Shown here piece after piece: positions 8,476 through 16,657 of a stretch of DNA of 64,000 nt. Origin of the DNA: BNWE01 sp964369545 (GTDB taxonomy: Bacteria; Pseudomonadota; Alphaproteobacteria; UBA3830); assembly GCA_964369545.1 (NCBI GenBank), contig CAYJFA010000001.1, positions 1-64,000 on the forward strand. The letters run 5' to 3'. Position 1 is the stretch's first letter. Each line of letters starts with the position of its first letter. Made by a program: the position numbers and the translations under genes. The notes under the pieces are model-generated. The model made no database searches. It was not told the DNA's origin and saw only the letters and a program-made list of their open reading frames with translations.

Positions 8476-9399
8476 TCATTGATATATTGATGCATATATA
8501 TTGTTGAATATTTTTAAAGAAAGACTATATTTTTGCGAAAACAAAGGAACTGCCTTTGCTGCATATGCACCTTCTGCAAGATTCCCAGTCCAGTCATTTA
8601 AAGCTCCTCCATGGGCAATATATTCTCCAAACAAAACATTTCTTGATTGAGAACTTGTACACGTAAGAATTGTATCCCCTATGCCTCCAAGCTCAAGAAA
8701 TGTTTCCGCCTTTCCTCCCATAACCGACGCAATATTAACCATTTCTCCGATTCCACCCACAATGAATTGAGCAATTGCGCTGTTTCCCAAATTTAAACCA
8801 CGCATTATTCCACATCCGACAGCCAATATATTTTTAAAAGCCCCGGCTATCTGCAATCCTATATAGTCATCAATCGGCTTTATAAAACAAACGTCATTTG
8901 ATAAACATTTTGAAATATCATTTGCCAACGCCCTATTTTTACTTGCCACATTCACACCAAATGGAAGTCCAGAAGCGATTTCATGCGCGAAAGAAGGTCC
9001 TGAAAAAATAGCGATTTCATTTCTAATAATCTCTTCGACGCAGCTGCTCATTAATCTCGCATTCTCTATATCAACACCTTTAGAACAAAGAACAATCGGA
9101 GCTGCAATATCATATTTTTTGATGTTTGAGGATACATTCATTACAGCACCAATCGGAACCGCTATAAAAACAATATCGCAATCCTTCATAAAAGAAAAAT
9201 CCAATGTACAGCTAATCTTTGGATTCAACTTAATATTACCCAGCGCTTTATTTGTATGTTTTTCGTTAATTTCTGTGGCAATTTCCTGTAAGTCACTTAA
9301 CAGCAAAACTTCCTCTGAATTAACGCTAAAACACTGAGCAATCGCTGTGCCATAAGCGCCTGCACCTATAACGCCAACTTTTTTATAACAGCAGTTCAT
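8476..9399 (-). CDS. gpsA: NAD(P)-dependent glycerol-3-phosphate dehydrogenase
   Basis: 307 aa from the ATG at 9399, which has a GGGG-type Shine-Dalgarno; the ATG at 9411 would add four residues. It reduces dihydroxyacetone phosphate to sn-glycerol 3-phosphate for phospholipid synthesis. The Rossmann motif GVIGAGAYGTAIA is at the start, with PSFAHE, the catalytic-Lys region GAFKNILAVGCGI and GGIGDTILTCTSSQSRN. The protein ends soon after EGAYAAKAV, about 20 residues earlier than many bacterial GpsA, probably lineage-specific trimming because all catalytic parts are present. Confidence 0.95.
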   Translation of the reverse strand: MNCCYKKVGVIGAGAYGTAIAQCFSVNSEEVLLLSDLQEIATEINEKHTNKALGNIKLNPKISCTLDFSFMKDCDIVFIAVPIGAVMNVSSNIKKYDIAAPIVLCSKGVDIENARLMSSCVEEIIRNEIAIFSGPSFAHEIASGLPFGVNVASKNRALANDISKCLSNDVCFIKPIDDYIGLQIAGAFKNILAVGCGIMRGLNLGNSAIAQFIVGGIGEMVNIASVMGGKAETFLELGGIGDTILTCTSSQSRNVLFGEYIAHGGALNDWTGNLAEGAYAAKAVPLFSQKYSLSLKIFNNIYASIYQ

Positions 9400-9473
9400 A
9401 CTACCCCGCATAATAAAATACTAGTGCAAATTAAAGACACCTTATATTTTGATAAAATATATCCTATACTCTT

Positions 9474-11381
9474 ATGTATACTAATACAGATATTCACAAA
9501 ATGATTAAACTATTGTTAAAAAAGATACTAGATACGATTTATTTCAATAAAACTCCAGAGTTTATTTTCAAAGCCATTCGCGATTATTTTAATAACCTCT
9601 TCAAAAGAGTGGATTTTTCTAAAGACCAAATTGAACATTTACAAAACATTAGCGTATTAATAGTCACATATACATTAACGTCGATTTTTATATATCCCGA
9701 ATTCAAATTCGGCACTTTTCTGAAAGAGATCTTCTCTTTGATATGCGTATACGGCGCCATATTTCTTTGGTTTATCGATAAAATTAAAAGGGATATAAGA
9801 TGTAAGATTGTTATCGGAGTTACTGCCTGCGCCGCTCCAGTAATCTTTGTCAGTAACACATTTAGTGTTGCTTTAATAGAAATACTCTTAATGATATTTA
9901 TAGAATATATAGTATTTGAATATCTGCGAGGATGTAATTTATTCTCTAATTTAATCCCTATTTATCTTGTAACGGATGAAAATAAAAAGCCTAACTTCAT
10001 AAACAAACTCTACAAAAAATATAAAATCCTTGAACTTATAAATCTGAACAGCGCCAATACCAAAAATAGTAAATTTGTATTTAATACTATGAATTCAATA
10101 GATAGTATAAAAAACCGATTACTAAAAACAAACAAAATTCCATTTTTTCCGTTTCCTCGCAGAATACTATATTTTTCTCATCAGCAAGACATTGAAATTC
10201 TTTCTCAGCTTTCTGAACTATCAGCAGAGTTTTCTATACCTCTTTTTAAAATAAGTGATACGTCTGAAAATCAGCACTCAAACCATTCAATTTCTGATTT
10301 TGAAATATCTCCTCTGAGAATTCAAGATTTTGAGCAAATAATAATAGATACCCAAGAGAAAGCTGCCTTAACAAACGCATTTAAAAACAAACGTGTTTGG
10401 ATATATTACGATGGACGGCAAAGCGTTTTAGATTTAATATTCGCGATTTGTAGTGTGAATTCTGCAGATCTCACAATATTCTGTGAATCTGAAACATTAC
10501 TTTGCGAAATCAATAATGAATTAAATGGAAAAAATATATATAAGAATTATAAAACAAAAGTTATCGATACTAACCTGTTGAATTTACAAGAATCCAAACC
10601 AGATATTCTGTTTTATAATATTCCAATAAAATCAATTGAATCAAGCGAAGATAATTTAAAAGAAGCGTTGGTAAAAAATGTATTGAATACTAAACACATT
10701 ATAGATTTCGCACAAAAATTAAAAATTAGATTTGTGTTTTTACTATCAAGTATCGAAGCGTTAAATGCTAGCAACTGGATCGGAGCCACGCAAAGACTAG
10801 GTGAACTTATCGTTCAATCGGCAGACTCAAAGAGCAGAAAATTATACACAAAATTCAGAATTATAAGGCTTCCTGAATGCATTACCGATAAAACCAGCAT
10901 TCTAGGAAGTATCATATCCTCCATAAAGTCAGAAGGTCAAATAAATCTCGCCTCACCAAATTCAATAAAATATTTTCATCGAAAAGATATTCTACATCCA
11001 TTATTAAAAATGGTAATATTTGCATTAAAAGAGCATGATTTTTCTTCAAGCGCATATACAATAATGCCCCAAAAACAAATTCTTCTTGAAGATGCAATAA
11101 AAATTATATGCAATAACTTAGGATTAAGAAAAGATGAAGATATAAAAATAGTATGCAATAGTAAACTGGAAACTATGGATCTTGAAAGTTTTCCAAATAT
11201 TTCAGAAGCTCTTGAGAAAACTGAGATCGACTCAATAATGAGCACTAAATTCCTGAGTACAAATCTCGATATCGCTGAAACGGTTCTTTGGGATATCGAG
11301 CAAATAAAAGAAATGAAAACAAGAGATTTGATTGCTTCAGTATTCCAAAATCTTAATGAAAAAACCAAAAAACCAAATTAG
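9474..11381 (+). CDS. degenerate CapD/WbpM-like nucleotide-sugar dehydratase homologue
   Basis: 635 aa. Four or so N-terminal membrane segments (about 50-155) are followed by a linker and a C-terminal Rossmann-type region, the architecture of the membrane CapD/WbpM/FlaA1 family of UDP-HexNAc 4,6-dehydratases. The stretch FEISPLRIQDF before the domain, the region near 425-441 ending WIGATQRLGEL, and IKYFHRKD match landmarks of that family. The expected glycine-rich GxxGxxGS loop is replaced by YYDGRQSVL (about 309-317). The catalytic TDK and GATKR positions read SIE and GATQR. The frame is intact over 635 codons, so it may be a maintained pseudoenzyme rather than a dying gene. It is divergent from gpsA and alone on its strand until the permease 81 bp on. 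Confidence 0.6.
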   Translation: MYTNTDIHKMIKLLLKKILDTIYFNKTPEFIFKAIRDYFNNLFKRVDFSKDQIEHLQNISVLIVTYTLTSIFIYPEFKFGTFLKEIFSLICVYGAIFLWFIDKIKRDIRCKIVIGVTACAAPVIFVSNTFSVALIEILLMIFIEYIVFEYLRGCNLFSNLIPIYLVTDENKKPNFINKLYKKYKILELINLNSANTKNSKFVFNTMNSIDSIKNRLLKTNKIPFFPFPRRILYFSHQQDIEILSQLSELSAEFSIPLFKISDTSENQHSNHSISDFEISPLRIQDFEQIIIDTQEKAALTNAFKNKRVWIYYDGRQSVLDLIFAICSVNSADLTIFCESETLLCEINNELNGKNIYKNYKTKVIDTNLLNLQESKPDILFYNIPIKSIESSEDNLKEALVKNVLNTKHIIDFAQKLKIRFVFLLSSIEALNASNWIGATQRLGELIVQSADSKSRKLYTKFRIIRLPECITDKTSILGSIISSIKSEGQINLASPNSIKYFHRKDILHPLLKMVIFALKEHDFSSSAYTIMPQKQILLEDAIKIICNNLGLRKDEDIKIVCNSKLETMDLESFPNISEALEKTEIDSIMSTKFLSTNLDIAETVLWDIEQIKEMKTRDLIASVFQNLNEKTKKPN

Positions 11382-11462
11382 TGAATTAAATATATAATTT
11401 CAGACCTGGATTTTCCTATAATTTTTGCTAAATTAATGCAGCGACTCAAATGGGAATAAATT

Positions 11463-12731
11463 ATGTCTGCAAAAAAATTAGGATTTGGATCTGTTTTAGC
11501 AATTGTTTTTGGAAGTCAAATTGGATCCGGTATATTTATACTTCCATCTTCTTTAGCACCATACGGAAAATTCGGTATATATGGATGGTGCTTGGCGGGA
11601 TTTGGAGCGATTTTGCTTGCTTTTATTTTCGCAGAATTATGCTCTAGATTTCCGCATACCGGTGGGCCCCATACATACATAAAAGAAATTTTTGGGCAGA
11701 TGCCAAGCTTTTTCATTGGCTGGGCATATTGGCTTGTATCATGGATAAGCAGCGCTGTTCTCGTAATATTAGCTATTGCATATTTAAAACCAATTATAGG
11801 AGAGATGTCTCTTCATACTAATCTTTTTTTAGAAATTTGTTTGCTGGCTGTTATTACCGCAATTAATTGCAAAAGCGTAGAATTATCAGGGAAGATAGAA
11901 TTTGTACTAACATTATTAAAAATTATACCTTTCGTTGTTGTTCCAGTCATCTTAATTAATAAATTTGATGTATCTAACATTGCAATTTCGGAAGCTCTTA
12001 TAAATTTATCTAATACAGAACTGATAACATCCGTTACAGTATTATCATTTTGGGGATTCCTTGGAATCGAATGCGCAACCACTCCAGCAGGTGTTGTGGA
12101 AAATCCTTCAAAAACAATACCTAAAGCTATTATCGTAGGAACATGTAGCGTTGCGATTATTTACTTCATAAATAATGTTGCAATTATGGGAGTAATTCCA
12201 AGCAAAACGCTTGCACTAAGCCAAGCTCCGTTTGCGGACGCCATTAATACTGTTGCAGGAGAAAACATATCAATTTTACTTTCTATAATTGCTTCAATAG
12301 TTTGTATTGGGACATTAAATGCTTGGGTGTTAACGTCAGCACAAATCTCTTTAGGATTAGCTCAAGATAAATTACTGCCGAAATTCTTTGCGAAAAAAAA
12401 CACGCGAAATTCCCCATATATCAGCGTCTTAGTATGCTGTCTTGGCATGATACCGATTTTACTAATGACAAAAAGCGAGACTTTATCCTCGCAAATAACC
12501 TGTATTATTGGATTTTCGGTAGAGGTATTTTTGATTGTTTATATATTCTGCACAATTGCATTCCTTAAAATTGTAATACAAGAAAGAAAAATCATAAAAA
12601 TTATTATGGGTATGTGTACAATAATATTCTGTATCGTTATGATAATAAATTCATCATTACAATCTCTTTTGGTTTCATCTTTGTTCTTTGTAAGCGGTAT
12701 TTTTGTGCTTCCTTTTATAAAGCTCAAATAA
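11463..12731 (+). CDS. APC-superfamily amino-acid permease
   Basis: 422 aa with about 12 membrane segments. The first helix carries the APC substrate motif GSQIGSGIF, followed by the PYGKFGIYGWCLAGFGA helix and AELCSRFPHTGGPHTYIKE. These mark the APA (basic amino acid/polyamine antiporter) branch of the APC superfamily. The later segment SFWGFLGIECATTPAGVVENPSKTIPKA is also typical of that branch. Substrate is unknown; arginine, ornithine/putrescine or agmatine type exchange would fit the family. Uptake of host amino acids suits an intracellular organism. It is on the plus strand after the CapD-like gene. Confidence 0.9.
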   Translation: MSAKKLGFGSVLAIVFGSQIGSGIFILPSSLAPYGKFGIYGWCLAGFGAILLAFIFAELCSRFPHTGGPHTYIKEIFGQMPSFFIGWAYWLVSWISSAVLVILAIAYLKPIIGEMSLHTNLFLEICLLAVITAINCKSVELSGKIEFVLTLLKIIPFVVVPVILINKFDVSNIAISEALINLSNTELITSVTVLSFWGFLGIECATTPAGVVENPSKTIPKAIIVGTCSVAIIYFINNVAIMGVIPSKTLALSQAPFADAINTVAGENISILLSIIASIVCIGTLNAWVLTSAQISLGLAQDKLLPKFFAKKNTRNSPYISVLVCCLGMIPILLMTKSETLSSQITCIIGFSVEVFLIVYIFCTIAFLKIVIQERKIIKIIMGMCTIIFCIVMIINSSLQSLLVSSLFFVSGIFVLPFIKLK

Positions 12732-12816
12732 AAAACAAAAAAAATTAAATCTTAATTTTTTAGTAACTCAATTAGTGTTTACTATAAACATTAGTTTAAA
12801 TTTTATGGAGTTTAAG

Positions 12817-12981
12817 ATGATATCCAAGGTATCAAGGTTTTTGAAAAATTCTAAAGGCGCAACTGCTATTGAATACGCGCTTATCGCAAGTTTAATTGCA
12901 GTTGTCGCTATTGCTGGTATGAGAGTAATTGGTACAAAAATCTTAGGACAATTGAATAATATTGCCAATAACCTCGGATAA
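12817..12981 (+). CDS. flp: Flp-type class IVb pilin
   Basis: 54 aa from the ATG at 12817, which has a GGAG Shine-Dalgarno 6 nt upstream; upstream starts would add a non-pilin leader. The short leader KVSRFLKNSKG is followed by the mature start ATAIEYALIASLIAVVAIAG, the Flp/Fap pattern. The prepilin peptidase cuts after Gly, and Glu at +5 is kept. Flp pilins polymerise into Tad pili used for surface or host attachment. No tad secretion genes are within this window, so the machinery must be elsewhere or lost. Confidence 0.93.
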   Translation: MISKVSRFLKNSKGATAIEYALIASLIAVVAIAGMRVIGTKILGQLNNIANNLG

Positions 12982-13042
12982 TTCATTTGAAATTATTTTT
13001 CATTGCACTCTTATGATCTTGAAAGATTATGTGAAATGCATG

Positions 13043-13200
13043 ATATTTTATAGTTATTAAAAAATTCTAAAGGCGCAACCGCAATTAAATATGCTCTTAT
13101 TGCAAGTTTAATTGCAGTTGTTGCTGTTATTGGTATGAAAGTAATCACTACAAAAATCTTAAGATAATTAAATAATATCGCTGATAATATAGGGACATAG
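13043..13200 (+). pseudogene. decayed second Flp pilin copy
   Basis: About 80 bp after flp, the plus strand encodes NSKGATAIKYALIASLIAVV and then GMKVITTKILR, nearly identical to Flp, but it is broken. A TAG lies in frame in the leader region just before the LLKNSKG part. The conserved mature Glu+5 is Lys, which would disable pilin assembly. A TAA interrupts the C-terminus, after which LNNIADNIGT continues in frame to a TAG at about 13198. It is a tandem duplication of flp that has lost function. The rest of 12982-13364 shows no other gene. Confidence 0.88.
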
Positions 13201-13364
13201 AAAATAGCAAGGCTTGGAGAATTTAAAACAATAGCCTTTTGATAACTATAAGTAAAATTAGAAAAATAGATCTTTTTGTTAAAAATTTCTAGTACAAAAA
13301 CAAGTCTAGACTTCTGAATTAAATTACATTATCTTAAAAGATATTTTTATAAGTATTAGGTAAT

Positions 13365-13604
13365 ATGGTATTTGATCCAGCGTTATTACAAAAAATTACA
13401 GAAGTTATTGACTTAAACATTAGACCATCCTTAAATATGGATGGCGGTGATATTTCTATTGTATCTTTAGATGGGAATACATTGCTTGTTACGCTACAGG
13501 GAGCATGTTCACACTGTCCAAGAGCCGCAGAAACTTTAAAATATGGAGTAGAAAAAACACTTCAGCAATTGGTATCAAACGATATAATAGTCAAAGCGGT
13601 TTAA
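13365..13604 (+). CDS. NifU C-terminal-domain iron-sulfur carrier
   Basis: 79 aa, only the NifU C-terminal (Nfu-type) domain. It contains NIRPSLNMDGGDISIVSLDG and the cluster-binding CSHC motif (CxxC). Such proteins carry or hand over Fe-S clusters to apo-proteins in the cytoplasm. Many alphaproteobacterial Nfu proteins also have an N-terminal Nfu_N domain, which is absent here; the upstream 160 bp shows no extension. Its stop codon overlaps the start of the following glucosaminidase gene (TAATG), so the two are translationally coupled despite unrelated roles. Confidence 0.9.
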   Translation: MVFDPALLQKITEVIDLNIRPSLNMDGGDISIVSLDGNTLLVTLQGACSHCPRAAETLKYGVEKTLQQLVSNDIIVKAV

Positions 13605-14407
13605 TGAATTTAAAAAGTGCGTTTTCAGCGTTATCTTTTGCAATAGTACTAACTAATTCTTATGCAGTAGATTCCCCAAAAATCATACGAGATACTTTAT
13701 TTAAATTCAATCTCTTAAACAAATCTCACAATTCAATTCATCATACTATTCTAAAAGATATAGATCTTTGTAATGTAAATTATGCGAATTTACCAGCTTT
13801 AGCTCTTTGTTCCATAAAGCAAATTAATGCTTCCAATAAGTCTGATAGAGAACTTTTTATAAAATCCATAGCCTCTACCGTTAAATATGTAAATAAAATT
13901 ATATTAGAACATCGAAAATTCATTTTTTTAGTAAAAGATAAAAAGAAAAATAACGTTTCCTTATCTGAAAATGAAAAGAAAAAGTTTTCAATGATTTGCT
14001 CTTTTTACCAATCCAGCAAGTTAGAAGAATTACTTGAAAGGGTCGCTCCTGTACCAAATTCGCTTGCTGTTGCGCAAGCTATTTTAGAAAGTGGATTCGG
14101 AAGCCATGATTTTATGCGTAATAAAAATGCGTTTTTCGGAATGATGAAAGACTGTCATCAATTATATTCATTCGACACACTACTAGAATCCGTTGTTGCT
14201 TATACAAAAACATTAAATGCAAATTTATGTTATAAACAATTCAGAAAAGAAAGAGCCGACTTAATCCGCAGATCTCAAAAAATAGATGGCATAAAATTAT
14301 CAAAATTTCTGGGAAAATATTACGTCAGCAAGATATATAATCAGCAAGTTTTGATGTTAATAAAAGAATATAATCTCGCAGAATTTGATCAATCATACAG
14401 AAGCTAA
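13604..14407 (+). CDS. exported Bax-like N-acetylglucosaminidase
   Basis: 267 aa starting at the ATG at 13604 that overlaps the NifU-like stop; an apparent longer frame reaches back inside that gene but lacks a signal peptide. The true N-terminus is a Sec signal (MNLKSAFSALSFAIVLTNSYA). The C-terminal half holds a glucosaminidase (GH73/Bax-like) domain with the catalytic-Glu motif AVAQAILESGFGSHDF followed by NKNAFFGMM. It probably cuts peptidoglycan glycan strands in the periplasm. Its 3' end overlaps the convergent obg gene by 15 bp. Confidence 0.85.
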   Translation: MNLKSAFSALSFAIVLTNSYAVDSPKIIRDTLFKFNLLNKSHNSIHHTILKDIDLCNVNYANLPALALCSIKQINASNKSDRELFIKSIASTVKYVNKIILEHRKFIFLVKDKKKNNVSLSENEKKKFSMICSFYQSSKLEELLERVAPVPNSLAVAQAILESGFGSHDFMRNKNAFFGMMKDCHQLYSFDTLLESVVAYTKTLNANLCYKQFRKERADLIRRSQKIDGIKLSKFLGKYYVSKIYNQQVLMLIKEYNLAEFDQSYRS

Positions 14408-15457
14408 ATATTCTTCGGATTCTAAATTTTCTACATCACCAGATTGTTCTTCAGCTTCTTTACTTTCCAATGATTTTTTTATTTCTAAAGCTTCTCGCAA
14501 AACATCGTCAGTGTTATTGTCCTTTTGAATAGCGGAAATTGTATGTATTTTTTTAGATAACTTATTTTCAAATTTCTGCTGAATGACCTTCGCTTCATCC
14601 TCACTAATTGCATCTATTTTATTGAGTACAACTATTTCTGGCTTTAGCTTCATTTTGCAATTATACATTAATAGTTCATTTCTGATATTCTCATAAGACT
14701 GTAATGGATTTTCCTGCGTTATATCAATTAAATGAATTAATGAACTACAACGTTCCACGTGTGCCAAAAATTTATCTCCTAATCCACGTCCATCATGCGC
14801 GCCCTCTATTAAGCCAGGAATATCTGCCATGACAAACTCGCTGGAATCAATATATACTACACCTAACTGAGGGATTAATGTAGTAAAAGGATAATCCGCA
14901 ATTTTAGGTTTTGCCCGAGTTGTTATAGATAAAAACGTCGATTTTCCAGCATTTGGCATACCAATCAATCCAACATCTGCTATCAACTTTAGTTGCAGCC
15001 ATACCCACAATTCATCCCCTACCCCCCCGCTATCCGCTCTTCTAGGAGCCTGATTTATAGAGGATTTAAACTTGTTATTTCCTCTGCCGCCTTCTCCGCC
15101 TTTTGCAATCGAAATCCTCTGTCCTTCATTAGTAATGTCTGCAAAAACAAACTTCCCAGATTCATCTAGAACTTCCGTTCCTACGGGAACTTTAAGAATG
15201 AGATCATTTCCACCGCGGCCATATTTATTGCTTCCACTTCCATTTTCTCCTCTTTTGGCAGAAAAATGCTGCTGATACCTGTAATCTATGAGTGTATTCA
15301 GATGTTTCACACCTTCAATAATTATATCCCCGCCTTTTCCTCCGTCGCCGCCATCTGGGCCTCCAAATTCTACAAACTTTTCCCGACGAAAACTCATGCA
15401 TCCATCGCCGCCGTTACCTGCTTTTAGAAAAATCTTTGCTCGATCTAAAAATTTCAC
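14393..15457 (-). CDS. obg: Obg family GTPase
   Basis: 354 aa when started at the GTG at 15457, which has GGAG at good spacing and gives the canonical KFLDRAKIF start. The glycine-rich Obg fold comes first (KAGNGGDGCMSFRREKFVEF, GGDGGKGG). The GTPase domain follows with G1 (GMPNAGKST), DIPGLIEGAHDG and NKID. Obg associates with the 50S subunit and links ribosome assembly to stress and the cell cycle. The acidic tail is short. It converges on the Bax-like gene. Confidence 0.97.
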   Translation of the reverse strand: MKFLDRAKIFLKAGNGGDGCMSFRREKFVEFGGPDGGDGGKGGDIIIEGVKHLNTLIDYRYQQHFSAKRGENGSGSNKYGRGGNDLILKVPVGTEVLDESGKFVFADITNEGQRISIAKGGEGGRGNNKFKSSINQAPRRADSGGVGDELWVWLQLKLIADVGLIGMPNAGKSTFLSITTRAKPKIADYPFTTLIPQLGVVYIDSSEFVMADIPGLIEGAHDGRGLGDKFLAHVERCSSLIHLIDITQENPLQSYENIRNELLMYNCKMKLKPEIVVLNKIDAISEDEAKVIQQKFENKLSKKIHTISAIQKDNNTDDVLREALEIKKSLESKEAEEQSGDVENLESEEYLASV

Positions 15458-15529
15458 TTTAAACTCCAAAATAATTTAAAAGGTGCTGCATATTTATCAC
15501 ACCACACAATGTTAATACAAAGACTATAT

Positions 15530-15557
15530 TTGACAAACTAATTATTGCTAGTATTAT
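15530..15557 (+). promoter_or_regulatory. sigma70-type promoter of the beta-barrel protein gene
   Basis: A perfect TTGACA (15530-15535) is separated by 16 bp from TATTAT (15552-15557), and the start codon lies 27 bp further on behind an AGGGA Shine-Dalgarno. This is the cleanest consensus promoter in the window and suggests strong housekeeping expression. Confidence 0.65.
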
Positions 15558-15583
15558 ACATATGTAATTTTAGGGATAGTATA

Positions 15584-16402
15584 ATGAAAAAATTTATTAT
15601 AGGGAGCACTGTTGCATCTTTTTTTACTACGAATGCCATAGATAACAATATTGGTGTTTATGGTGGTTTCGGTCTGAGTGCTACCTTTACAACATCAGAA
15701 TATGATATGAATTTTAGTGTGAACCATGGAAATACAGGTCCTGGAGCTGGAGGGGTTGTTAATCAGAAGTTTAGTGGACGCAAAAAACTTGGATATAATA
15801 TTTTTCTAGGAATGAGCGGAGGAGAAATCTATTATTATGCTTTTGAGTTAGGAGCTAACCTTCATCGACTTAAAATGGATAAAAACTTTCCAGATTATGA
15901 AGCAAAGGAAATGGGGATAGATGCAGGCCACGGAATGGGAAATCCACATGGTGCTTTGCATACAAATCTGAAATGTGATTATGGTAACGAGTTTAATCTT
16001 GCGTTAAAATTTGGAAAAAGATTGTCAACAAAATCATTTGGACAGATGATTGTATATGGAATCTTAGGCCTTAGCACACGAGATCTAAAAGTTAAATATG
16101 ATTACTACGTTAATAACTTTCCTGCATGGGAGGGTATATTTTCCCAGTACGGCCATCATTTTAGCAAAAGATTGTGGGCATTCACACCAGGAATCGGCGC
16201 CGAATTCAAAATATGCAATAATTGTTCTTTAGGTATAGAATATAGATATAAGTTTTATCCAAGCAGCTCAAGTTCTAGAGATTTGCAGAATGCGCCAACT
16301 GTGATAGGAATGGTCAGAGGAGATATGGATACCAGAATAAGAAGTTATAAAGTAAAAAGCTCACAAAATGATTTATCGTTGAGATTAGTTTTTAATATAT
16401 AA
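15584..16402 (+). CDS. outer-membrane beta-barrel surface protein
   Basis: 272 aa from the ATG at 15584 (AGGGA Shine-Dalgarno; an upstream frame extension has none). A short signal peptide (MKKFIIGSTVASFFTTNA) precedes a Gly/aromatic-rich protein with alternating hydrophobic residues: NIGVYGGFGLSATF, KKLGYNIFLGMSGGEIYYY, TPGIGAEFKICNNCSLGIEY, and a final strand NDLSLRLVFNI typical of BAM-inserted barrels. It resembles small 8-strand OmpA/Opa-like surface antigens common in intracellular alphaproteobacteria. Function is unknown; it could be an adhesin or a structural porin-like barrel. It has its own promoter and terminator. Confidence 0.75.
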   Translation: MKKFIIGSTVASFFTTNAIDNNIGVYGGFGLSATFTTSEYDMNFSVNHGNTGPGAGGVVNQKFSGRKKLGYNIFLGMSGGEIYYYAFELGANLHRLKMDKNFPDYEAKEMGIDAGHGMGNPHGALHTNLKCDYGNEFNLALKFGKRLSTKSFGQMIVYGILGLSTRDLKVKYDYYVNNFPAWEGIFSQYGHHFSKRLWAFTPGIGAEFKICNNCSLGIEYRYKFYPSSSSSRDLQNAPTVIGMVRGDMDTRIRSYKVKSSQNDLSLRLVFNI

Positions 16403-16428
16403 AGTCATTTTTTGCGAATTTAAATATT

Positions 16429-16470
16429 ACCTGTGATTTTTGCTTTTTTTTAGCTATCACAGGTATTTTT
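16429..16470 (+). terminator. terminator after the beta-barrel gene
   Basis: A perfect 9-bp stem (ACCTGTGAT at 16429-16437, ATCACAGGT at 16456-16464) is followed by a short T-rich run. The 18-nt loop is long, but the position 27 bp after the stop codon and the T tract support a rho-independent terminator. Confidence 0.6.
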
Positions 16471-16657
16471 ATTATATTCATATTTAAAATATATATACAT
16501 AGAAAAATAATTTAACATACCTCATGTTGTAAACTATACTCCTAGTAATATATAATTAACTTTATTGTAATATTATAATACGCAATAGATTAAATTTTTT
16601 ATACTAAGTACAAGAAATTTATGTTATTTTAATATTTAACACATACTGTAAAAAATT

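Noticed and set aside
13505..13603. Upstream extension of the glucosaminidase into the NifU-like gene
   Set aside because: It is in a different frame of an obvious gene, and the ATG at 13604 gives a clean signal peptide.
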